NCBI RefSeq assembly: GCF_000012385.1
Contig: NC_007940.1
Location: 434,001-498,000, forward strand
Length of the DNA: 64,000 nucleotides
Reading direction: 5' to 3'
Source: Rickettsia bellii RML369-C
GTDB taxonomy: Bacteria; Pseudomonadota; Alphaproteobacteria; Rickettsiales; Rickettsiaceae
Numbering within the stretch: position 1 is the stretch's first letter; every line of letters begins with the position of its first letter. Of this stretch, positions 28,877 to 36,664 are shown piece after piece. A model generated the notes under the pieces. It made no database searches, had not been told where the DNA came from, and was given only the letters and a program-made list of their open reading frames with translations. Position numbers and translations under genes: made by a program.

Positions 28877-29827
28877 ATGACAATTAATAATCAAAATCAA
28901 CCAAAAGATAATCATAATATTACTAAAACAAATTGGAATCTTCAATTATCTCCCATATCTGTCACATTAATACCATATCAGCAAGAAGAGAATATCATTA
29001 ACTCGACGATCACAAATTATACTGATATAATTAAATATAAATTAGAGTTACAAGAAGCAAATAATAAATTGAAAGAATCTGAGTTATTTAAAAGAGATGT
29101 GGTGCAAAATATGGTACATGGATTAAAGATTCCATGTAATGGGATTTTTTCATTAGTAACAGCCCTTTATGAAATAGAGGATCATCCTGAAAAAAAGGAT
29201 TATTTAGCTAGTGTGGTAAATTGTGCTGAAGAATTACTGGATTATTATAACAATATACTTAGTTATTTACAGAATAATTCAGGATTACCTCCTATAGTTT
29301 TTAATAAGTTTGATCCAAAACAGTTGGTAAATAAGATTATTGATAAAGCGATGCCAATAGCTCAACGTAAGGGATTAAATTTATCTTGTAATTTTCAGTA
29401 TGATTTAACAAATGCTATAATTAGTGATACTTATCGAATAGGGGCAATATTAGAGCAGTTAATAGATAATTCTATTAACTTTACTAAAGAAGGTAAAGTT
29501 GTGGTAACAGTGAACATGTTTGCTATTAGTCCAGCCGTTTCAGAATCAGAACAACAAAACAGAGAAATGGTATTCCAATTTATGGTGCATGATAGTGGTG
29601 TTGGTTTGTCTAAAGAAATCAGGCAACATCTTCATGAAAAGATTGATAAATTTGATGTTGCTATGCAATATAATGGACTTGGATCAGGATTAAGTTTTGT
29701 AAAGCGTCTAATTAGTGAGCTAAATGGAGAGATTGAAGTAACAAGTGAAAAAGGTAAAAGTACTACTATTGTCTGTAATATACCAATTAAGTTACCTCTT
29801 CTTGATGATCTGATTTATGATACATAA
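28877..29827 (+). CDS. Soluble sensor histidine kinase
   Basis: The 316-residue protein has no membrane segment. A short N terminus leads into a coiled coil (KLELQEANNKLKESE). The HisKA helix holds the likely phospho-His in MVHGLKIPCNGI near residue 85. The HATPase domain has its N box (LEQLIDNSINFTKEG), G1 (HDSGVGLSKEI) and G2 (GLGSGLSFVKRLI). AAGGAG stands five bases before the ATG. Histidine kinases are common RAGE cargo. No response regulator is encoded next to it, so its partner is unknown. Confidence 0.9.
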   Translation: MTINNQNQPKDNHNITKTNWNLQLSPISVTLIPYQQEENIINSTITNYTDIIKYKLELQEANNKLKESELFKRDVVQNMVHGLKIPCNGIFSLVTALYEIEDHPEKKDYLASVVNCAEELLDYYNNILSYLQNNSGLPPIVFNKFDPKQLVNKIIDKAMPIAQRKGLNLSCNFQYDLTNAIISDTYRIGAILEQLIDNSINFTKEGKVVVTVNMFAISPAVSESEQQNREMVFQFMVHDSGVGLSKEIRQHLHEKIDKFDVAMQYNGLGSGLSFVKRLISELNGEIEVTSEKGKSTTIVCNIPIKLPLLDDLIYDT

Positions 29828-29937
29828 TGTTGATATTGATAAGGTTTTGATGATTATGTATTAACTAATAATGATGATTTTCTTGATTATTGTACTTCAC
29901 TTGCTACACTTAAGTAAATTATAGTAAGGAAGGATAT

Positions 29938-30684
29938 ATGGCAAGAAGTCAAGAAAATCATCAAAAAACTATAGATCCTATTACAGGAAAGTTAAATTTA
30001 CCTAAAGGTATAGATCTTGAGCTAGACAAAATAAAAATTACAGATCTATCAAATTGCCGATATAGTAAAAGGCTATTAACGAAGATCATGCTTATTAATA
30101 AGATGTCTAAGAACATGGTTGATCTTAATAAAATTAAAAAAGCAATTTATTTTGCTAAAAAGTATCATGGCAGGCAAAAGAGAGAAACAGGAGAATTCTA
30201 TTACTCACATCCTTTAGAAGTAGCATACATGGTTTCTGATTATTTATTTAGAACAGATATCATAGTAACTAGCATATTGCACGATTGTATTGAAGATACA
30301 TTACTTACTAAAGAAATGATAGTAAAAGAGTTTGGCTATAAAATCGCAGGTCAAGTTGAAGATTTAACACGAGTTAAAAAGGATAAAAAAATTAGTGCAG
30401 CAGAAGTGGTTAAAATATTATATCAGCAGAAGAAAAAAGAGTTGCTATTAATTAAGTTATTTGATCGGCTACATAATGTACAAACAATAGGAGCTAAAAC
30501 CCATAAAAAAGAACAGAAAACAATTTTAGAAACTTTACAGGTCTTCTTAGCTCTTGCTACTTATCTCAAAATACCAAAAGTTGCAAGACAATTACACACA
30601 CATTGTTTAAATATAACTACAAATTACAAAAAATTAAATTTATATAATAACACAGTCCCATTCTCTCCTCTTACTCCACAATAA
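29938..30684 (+). CDS. SpoT-like (p)ppGpp hydrolase, HD domain only
   Basis: 248 residues with the HD hydrolase domain of RelA/SpoT. The motifs are YHGRQKRETGEFYYSHPLEV, the His-Asp pair in SILHDCIEDT, and LIKLFDRLHNVQTIGA. Synthetase, TGS and ACT domains are missing, so it should only degrade (p)ppGpp. A strong AAGGAAGG precedes the start. A synthetase-only gene lies 4 kb downstream (34982-35629), and together they form a split stringent-response module. Confidence 0.9.
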   Translation: MARSQENHQKTIDPITGKLNLPKGIDLELDKIKITDLSNCRYSKRLLTKIMLINKMSKNMVDLNKIKKAIYFAKKYHGRQKRETGEFYYSHPLEVAYMVSDYLFRTDIIVTSILHDCIEDTLLTKEMIVKEFGYKIAGQVEDLTRVKKDKKISAAEVVKILYQQKKKELLLIKLFDRLHNVQTIGAKTHKKEQKTILETLQVFLALATYLKIPKVARQLHTHCLNITTNYKKLNLYNNTVPFSPLTPQ

Positions 30685-30719
30685 CGGTAAATTGTTATTA
30701 TGCAATAAATATCTTTAAT

Positions 30720-31000
30720 AGTCCGTCCGCCAAAACTCTACAAGCCTTGTAGGCAATAGGGTTGTAAGGCAAAAAGTAATAGTAAAATCCATAAAAAAAT
30801 GAAGGGTTTTATATCAAAAGCTTATGGAAATAAGAAAAAATCGCAATGGGAAAATTGAGTGCGTTTTGGAAAATATGGTGTTTTTTTGATACAAAAATTT
30901 GAAATCAGCCATCAAAATCATAGTAATTTGCTCTAAAATCGCACTATTTTTGGGAATTAGTGCCTAAAGCGATATTTTCTTAAGTTTTAGCGGACGGACT
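30720..31000 (+). mobile_element. MITE-like element, copy 1
   Basis: The 281-bp non-coding element has terminal inverted repeats: AGTCCGTCCGCCAAAACT on the left and AGTTTTAGCGGACGGACT on the right (one mismatch). TAAT is repeated directly at both borders. It is about 80-85% identical by eye, over its whole length, to the inverted copy at 42042-42320. It fills the gap between the hydrolase gene and the NB-ARC gene. Confidence 0.85.
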
Positions 31001-31056
31001 TAATACTCTTTATTATACCTAATTGAATTTACTTAACTATAGAATGCTATTCAATT

Positions 31057-34008
31057 TTATTGCAGTGATGCTTTAATAGTTTTCTCTTGATTGTTAAGAT
31101 AATTTAATTTATTGTTAAGATGTAATTTCTCTGCTTGTTGTTTAGCTTTACCACAATATTCCAAAGCTTTGTTGAAATCGCCTTTGCTAAAATAAGCATC
31201 TGAATAAGTTATATAAAAAAGCATTTTTATCATGTAATCAGATGTTTGCTCAATTAAGTTATTGTATTTATTAAACTCTATTATTACTTTATCCACTTGG
31301 TTAGTTAAAATAAGTAGTTGTCCATACAATCTAATTGATAATAAAAAACCTTTAGTTCTATTAGCTGCCTTAAATAAAATCATTGATTCTTGAATTGATT
31401 TAATAGCATTCTCTATTTCTAGTGTATTTATATTAGTTTTATCTGTTTTTTTACTTTTCTCTAAGACAAGATTGGCTTTATGATACACTAATCTTGCCTT
31501 CAATATTTTCATATCATTGTCTTTTTCTGAATTATTTATTTTTATATTATTGTACTCATCAAATGCTTTATTTAGTTTTTCTTCAGCCTCATGATAATTA
31601 CCGATTTTATAAAAATATGCTGAATATAAGGCTAGCATTTCACATTTTAACATTTCTAAGCCGTCAATTTTCTGCAAATATGCATTAACCTGATCAAGTA
31701 TCTTTAGAAAATCTTTATACTTTTCTTGATAATAGTAGATTGTAGCCACCATCAAATCCATTGTCACAAGATTTTCATTATATTTATCCTGAAATTGAGT
31801 TTTAAAGTGCTGACTAGTTTCAATAATTTGTTGAAAAGAATTAGTTAGTTTAAATTCTTGCTCATTATCTATAAAAAATTGTAATAGGGATTCAAACCAC
31901 CTGAAATTTAAGGTAGGATACATATTATTGTTTTGATTTAGTATCTGATTGAACTGATGACGTAAAACTGTTTGTACTAGACGATGGACGGAAATATTAT
32001 TATCGTCATCATAATTGATCATGGAATATTGCCATAATAGAGCAATATGTTTATTTAATGTTAATTCTGGCGATGATAAATCAGGATGAGCAGTTTGCAG
32101 CCATGTAAGCAATAGTTTTCGAGAGATTTTGTCTGGTGCTAAGTAAGCACATACTATTAAAAGTTCAATAGCTATTGGTGGTTCATTGTTAATTCTAGTA
32201 TCTCTAACAATTTCATCTAAGGTAATGTTCCAGGTTACTGCCACTGGGTAACTATAATTATTTGTCTCTTCTAAAAAAGAATTATCTGATAATAATTCTG
32301 ATTCATACTTCTTGTAAAGGCCTAAATATTCTGGAATAGTAATATGTTTTTGCTTAATATAAGTACTAGCTTGTACTAGTGCTAAGGGTAAATATCCTAA
32401 AATTTCTACTAATTCCCTTATAGCATTTTCTTCTTCTAATGCCACATTTCGCTGTATTAAAGTCTTTATTGTTTTAATAGATTCTTCTTCTGTCATGACG
32501 TCAATGGGCAATATTGAAAATTTTGTTGGCCAATGACGTTGACGAGTTGTTAAAATTACATGTCCCCCAGTTTCTGGTAAAAATGGTGCAATTTCACGAT
32601 AGTTATTTACGTTATCATAAATTAAAAGCCATCCTGGATTATCAACTAGCCATTGTTTAACATAAGCGATAATGTTTTCTTTTGTATAGATGTTTTCTGT
32701 ATATCCTAATAGCTTAGCGAATTCAATATATTTATTATACAAATCATCAATGTTCTCTGCAGGAAACCAAGCTTTAAATGTATACGGATGTTTTGTGTGC
32801 GTGACATATTGCAAAGTTAATTGTGTTTTTCCAATTCCTCCAAGTCCAGCACATGCACTAATTGCCACATTACTTATTCCTTCTGGTGTATGATTCTGAC
32901 GTAATTTATTGTGTAAATTATTCAATAATTTTTCTCTACCAACAAAAACGTTATCTTGTCTAGGTATATTCCAAGTAGTCACATTCTTAGGAAATATTAT
33001 TGATTCTTGTGGTTTAAGGTAAGGCATTTCTGCTTTTTGACTTTTAACCGTTGTTCTAACAGCTGGGTCAAATATTAAAAGATAAGTACCACAAATAATC
33101 AAAACCAATACACCAACTATTGGTAAATAAATATTCCTAACTTTAGCTTGAATATTTTTGTCTGTCAAATAGGAGTGAGGGGCAACTAAACTAGTCTGAT
33201 TTGACATAATATTATTATATCTTTCCCTGAACTTAACAATAATATTCTCTACATTTGTATTAGAAAAAACTTTTGTGATAATTTCTAAAAAAATAAAATG
33301 ATATTGTTTGGATAGAGAAAGATTAATATATTCAAAATTAGTTCGCTTAGGTAAAAATTCTAAACCTTGTTTTTCCTGTGTTGTAAGGAAAAATACTTTA
33401 GATATATCCTGATCATTAGACATAACAATAGATTGTCGTTTAGGTATATTAGTTTTATTTACAGATAAAACATAGATAGTACATTGCTTTTTATCTTCGC
33501 CATGTGTCCCCTTATGCATGAGAACTATAGGAACATTATCAGAATATTCTCGCAGTTCTATAAAAACTGTTATGCCTACAAGTTGTAAATCCCTACGTAT
33601 CTTATAAATCATCCAGTTTAAATCATTGTTTCCTAGCATCTGCAAAACAATAAAAAAAGATATATTATAAGGCTTTGTTAATATTAAAATTTCCTTTAAG
33701 TTTTTTTTAAATTCTTGTTGAATTAATAAACTTAAATAGTAACTTTGTATTAGTTTATATTTATCGGACTTTTCCATAAAGTTTATAATGCCCTCTCGAA
33801 CATTTGTTCCTATTTTCCGTTTGATGTTAGAAATATGACTTTCAATAGTTCTTGTCTCAACCTGTTTATCCTCATTTGATAAAAAATTAGCTACTCCTTT
33901 TATGTTCTTCCCATGCATAATGCATGCTATTACATCTATTTCTCTTGATGTAAATCTAATATTGTTAATTACACGTAAATGTTTTTCATATATTTCTTGC
34001 GGACACAT
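31057..34008 (-). CDS. LuxR-type HTH / membrane / NB-ARC / TPR protein
   Basis: Domains of this 983-residue protein in order: a LuxR/GerE helix-turn-helix at 15-80 (FTSREIDVIACIMHGKN, then TRTIESHISNIKRKIG); an unassigned alpha/beta region at 110-250; a membrane helix at about 293-313; and an NB-ARC/STAND NTPase. In the NTPase, P-loop GLGGIGKTQ is at 388-396, Walker B LLIYDNV at 461, TTRQ at 487 and the GLPLA-like GYLPLALVQA at 538. TPR-like helices run from about 740 to the end. STAND proteins are switch-like sensors that assemble when the repeats find a ligand. The HTH and a membrane anchor in one chain are unusual. Function is unknown. Confidence 0.85.
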   Translation of the reverse strand: MCPQEIYEKHLRVINNIRFTSREIDVIACIMHGKNIKGVANFLSNEDKQVETRTIESHISNIKRKIGTNVREGIINFMEKSDKYKLIQSYYLSLLIQQEFKKNLKEILILTKPYNISFFIVLQMLGNNDLNWMIYKIRRDLQLVGITVFIELREYSDNVPIVLMHKGTHGEDKKQCTIYVLSVNKTNIPKRQSIVMSNDQDISKVFFLTTQEKQGLEFLPKRTNFEYINLSLSKQYHFIFLEIITKVFSNTNVENIIVKFRERYNNIMSNQTSLVAPHSYLTDKNIQAKVRNIYLPIVGVLVLIICGTYLLIFDPAVRTTVKSQKAEMPYLKPQESIIFPKNVTTWNIPRQDNVFVGREKLLNNLHNKLRQNHTPEGISNVAISACAGLGGIGKTQLTLQYVTHTKHPYTFKAWFPAENIDDLYNKYIEFAKLLGYTENIYTKENIIAYVKQWLVDNPGWLLIYDNVNNYREIAPFLPETGGHVILTTRQRHWPTKFSILPIDVMTEEESIKTIKTLIQRNVALEEENAIRELVEILGYLPLALVQASTYIKQKHITIPEYLGLYKKYESELLSDNSFLEETNNYSYPVAVTWNITLDEIVRDTRINNEPPIAIELLIVCAYLAPDKISRKLLLTWLQTAHPDLSSPELTLNKHIALLWQYSMINYDDDNNISVHRLVQTVLRHQFNQILNQNNNMYPTLNFRWFESLLQFFIDNEQEFKLTNSFQQIIETSQHFKTQFQDKYNENLVTMDLMVATIYYYQEKYKDFLKILDQVNAYLQKIDGLEMLKCEMLALYSAYFYKIGNYHEAEEKLNKAFDEYNNIKINNSEKDNDMKILKARLVYHKANLVLEKSKKTDKTNINTLEIENAIKSIQESMILFKAANRTKGFLLSIRLYGQLLILTNQVDKVIIEFNKYNNLIEQTSDYMIKMLFYITYSDAYFSKGDFNKALEYCGKAKQQAEKLHLNNKLNYLNNQEKTIKASLQ

Positions 34009-34276
34009 AGTCTTTATCTTCCATAAAATCTAATTTATTTAAACTATTATTATTCTATAAGGTTAAAAGACATCGTCATATATGGATCAGTCAAAAATGC
34101 CTTCTCTCACATGATCGCTTCTCTTATCAATTACCAGTTACTACCTAACAAACCGTCTATCGACTCTTTCCTTAATTCTTGACTTATTTTAATTCGCTAT
34201 TCACGTTAAATTATATAATTGTCCTAATAGGATACATTTAAATAACAATCACTCGCTATAACCAATCCTGCCTAAG

Positions 34277-34459
34277 AGGCTGTCTTGAAAGTGGATTGAT
34301 AACAACAATAATACACTAATTCATAACAAACAGTTTAAAATCTATATAAAAAACAGTAATTTTGCTAAAACATGTAAATTTTTTAGACATAAAATAGTAC
34401 TAAAAAAGTAACATGTTGAAGTACTATGTAATTAGATAATTAGTCTTTCAAGACAGGTT
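34277..34459. mobile_element. Small inverted-repeat element with a CTAAG duplication
   Basis: Left end AGGCTGTCTTGAAAG and right end CTTTCAAGACAGGTT are inverted with two mismatches. CTAAG flanks both sides (34272-34276 and 34460-34464). The 183 bp are non-coding. The right end overlaps the tail of a transposase fragment. Confidence 0.6.
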
Positions 34460-34586
34460 CTAAGTCAGATCTCAGTTTACTGTTCTTTAAATAATTACTT
34501 ACTTGATTCCAGTTAATTATTTGTTCTAACTTAAGTACATTATCTTTACTTAATCTGTCTCTTCCAACAACTGTAAATATATCCAT
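34440..34586 (-). pseudogene. IS5-like transposase N-terminal fragment
   Basis: The minus-strand frame from ATG 34586 reads MDIFTVVGRDRLSKDNVLKL then EQIINWNQVSNYLKNSKLRS and stops after running into the inverted repeat at 34459. The start resembles IS5/IS1031-type transposases of rickettsiae. Only about 48 residues remain. Confidence 0.5.
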
Positions 34587-34599
34587 TCTAATAATTCTT

Positions 34600-34981
34600 A
34601 ATGATTATAATCTCTTCATTAATATCTCTTTCTTATTATTGACTACTTAATTCAGTTATTTTCAGAGGTCTTTAATAGATAAATTTTTACATTAATATCT
34701 ACGTGTTTTTTACTTATGTATAATACTTACTGTTTTTTTAAGAGTTGTAATAATTCTAATTTAAGTTTTAATACATTCTACCAAATTAGTAAGGTCAGGG
34801 AGTTAAATATTGTACTTAAGTTACTGTAAAATAATCAGCTTTTTCCCTCCATAAATTTAAAAGTAAAGTTCCAAGAGTTATATCTCTTTATGGAGTTTAG
34901 TGTACTAATGTGGAGTTAATAGTTAATTACAGGGATCAAAAGCTGATTATTTTATAACAAACGTATTATAATTTATTATAA
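34600..34981. other. Non-coding gap before the ppGpp synthetase gene
   Basis: There is no gene here. AAAATAATCAGCTTTT (about 34831-34846) is repeated in inverted form as AAAAGCTGATTATTTT (about 34938-34953), so a 120-base structure or relic element lies directly upstream of the synthetase start and may hold its control region. Confidence 0.4.
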
Positions 34982-35629
34982 ATGTTAATTATGCAAGGTA
35001 TAAATACTAATGATTTACATAATATCATAGCTGCTATTAGCACTAAACTATATAAAGCTAATATAGCTGCTGAAATACATTACAGATTAAAATCTCCTTG
35101 TTCTGTTTTAAAGAAGATATTTAAAAAAGCTACCACTGTGAAAGAATTGAAGGACCTAATTGCTTTTAGGATTATAGTTAATAAAAAAGAAGACTGTTAT
35201 AAAGTATTAGATATTATTTACAATATTTATTCTGTTGATGTAAAGAAGTTTAAAGACTATATTACTAATCCTAAGGATAATGGCTACCGTTCCTTACATG
35301 TCATAATTAATATCTATAAACGTAATATAGAAATACAAATACGTAGCAGAGAGATGCATAATATAGCAGAATTTGGTACAGCAAACCACGATGAATATAA
35401 AAAGACACAGGAAACAAGATTAAGAAAGTTACTCTCTAATTATAGGTTTAATACAGCTTATATTAATATTAACATCAATAATGCCTATAATATTTTGAGT
35501 CGATTTAATTGGACTATGTCACAACTCCTTGCATATGAGCAGATACTTGAGAATCTTTGTCATCATTTGGATTGCCGTAACGGAACATGCGAAAAGCGAA
35601 AAGTGGACTATCCATCGGATGGCTTTTAG
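34982..35629 (+). CDS. Small (p)ppGpp synthetase (RelA/SpoT synthetase domain)
   Basis: 215 residues with only the RelA/SpoT nucleotidyltransferase fold. The motifs are HYRLKSPCSVLKKI, LKDLIAFRIIVNKKEDCYKV, DYITNPKDNGYRSLHVIIN and VEIQIRS-like IEIQIRSREMHNIAEFGTANH. There is no HD domain. It should make (p)ppGpp, with degradation left to the separate hydrolase at 29938-30684. The last 25 residues (from about CRNGTCEKRK) look unlike the family and may come from inserted repeat DNA. Confidence 0.88.
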   Translation: MLIMQGINTNDLHNIIAAISTKLYKANIAAEIHYRLKSPCSVLKKIFKKATTVKELKDLIAFRIIVNKKEDCYKVLDIIYNIYSVDVKKFKDYITNPKDNGYRSLHVIINIYKRNIEIQIRSREMHNIAEFGTANHDEYKKTQETRLRKLLSNYRFNTAYINININNAYNILSRFNWTMSQLLAYEQILENLCHHLDCRNGTCEKRKVDYPSDGF

Positions 35630-35691
35630 CTGATACGCAATTTTGCTAAATGCGAAACTCCTGAAAGTGTTATGTGTATTAATATCAGCGA

Positions 35692-35825
35692 ACTGTTGAA
35701 AAAGTATTTTTGTAGTCATTTTGTTTGTATAAACCACTGTAGTTTTGATAAATAAGCATATATAGTATAACTTTTAATTTATTTTACTATAATGTATTTA
35801 AATTACTTAAAACTTTTTCAACAGT
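35692..35825. mobile_element. Small element with 14-bp terminal inverted repeats
   Basis: ACTGTTGAAAAAGT (35692-35705) and ACTTTTTCAACAGT (35812-35825) are perfect inverted ends of a 134-bp AT-rich non-coding piece between the synthetase gene and traD. I see no clean target duplication. Confidence 0.55.
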
Positions 35826-35844
35826 CCCATTAAGATAATGGACG

Positions 35845-36138
35845 TTAATTATTTAATTTTTGATCAAAAATATTTTTGCCGATTTTAGTCCAGTGATCTT
35901 GGATATTAGGATTTTGTATTAATTTTTCTTTTAAAGAAACAAAAGCTCCTAGTAAACTGTTAGTGGGTAAATCATCAAGTTTAGCTTTAACAACTAAGCC
36001 GCCGATTTCAATTAAACGACGAGTACGAGCTTTTCTTTCTTGAATTTTAAGTCTTGCTTCTTCAGTAATAATTTGAGTTTTTTTTTGTTCTAATTTCAAT
36101 CTACGTTTTATGACATTATCCATATAGATAGTTTTCAT
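35845..36138 (-). CDS. traD: Ti-type conjugal transfer protein TraD
   Basis: A 97-residue basic protein of the small Ti-plasmid TraD family (not the F-type coupling ATPase). The core ERKARTRRLIEIGGLVVKAKL is the family signature. In Ti plasmids traC/traD are divergent from traA with oriT between them, and the same divergent layout exists here with traA at 36665. It probably binds near oriT as a relaxosome accessory. ATG 36123 is an alternative start. Confidence 0.85.
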   Translation of the reverse strand: MKTIYMDNVIKRRLKLEQKKTQIITEEARLKIQERKARTRRLIEIGGLVVKAKLDDLPTNSLLGAFVSLKEKLIQNPNIQDHWTKIGKNIFDQKLNN

Positions 36139-36291
36139 TTTTTATTGTTATAATCATCATGAATCATCAATAAATTGTGGAAGTCAACTTCATAATTATA
36201 AGTGCTACAGAAATTCTACAAATTTTTTTCTAAAACAGACTAATGTTGGATACAACTCTAAGATTGCATAGTCTAAGATTAGTGATGGAAT

Positions 36292-36394
36292 AAAAAAGCC
36301 ATTCAAGATCAAGATAATCCCCATACCTAACCGAACCAGCAAAACTAAGATCAATAAAGACAAATATTTAGTTAAGGAACGTAAGCAACAAAGG
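36292..36394 (+). pseudogene. Transposase C-terminal relic (IS5-like)
   Basis: Read with one frame change, the segment gives KKAIQDQD and then IIPIPNRTSKTKINKDKYLV and KERKQQRF. This resembles the IPxKxNR...K.YK.RN region near the end of IS5-family transposases. It is short and interrupted by the element at 36398. Confidence 0.4.
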
Positions 36395-36397
36395 TTT

Positions 36398-36522
36398 CAA
36401 AACTTACGCTATGTTATAGCAAATATGCTAAAAACTCTTATTACACAGCAATGTTTTATAGTGAAGCACTTCATAATATCCCTTAATTCATGGGCATTAT
36501 ATCAAACATAGCGTAAGTTTTG
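36398..36522. repeat. Element with 18-bp perfect inverted ends in the traD-traA spacer
   Basis: CAAAACTTACGCTATGTT (36398-36415) is perfectly inverted at 36505-36522. GTTT stands outside both ends. A diverged copy with the same end sequence lies at 54632-54752 upstream of traW. Confidence 0.65.
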
Positions 36523-36664
36523 GTTTAACAAAGCTCTTTAGAGCGAGGTTAACGCAATATATAAACCTGAAGGTTTATTATTTGCTTATTTGTGCTGATT
36601 CAATGGATGATGAAAAACATTCATGCTAATGTAATGCAGGATTGTAATAATCATAAGAAGAATC

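Larger units (their letters stand above)
36139..36664. other. traD-traA divergent spacer, predicted oriT and control region
   Basis: By analogy with Ti plasmids the origin of transfer should lie here, but I cannot name a nick site. The spacer also holds a transposase relic (36292-36394) and an inverted-repeat element (36398-36522), so part of it is mobile debris. Confidence 0.45.

Noticed and set aside
35519..35737. Minus-strand frame of 72 codons
   Set aside because: Antisense to the synthetase C terminus and overlapping an inverted-repeat element; no family pattern or ribosome binding site.
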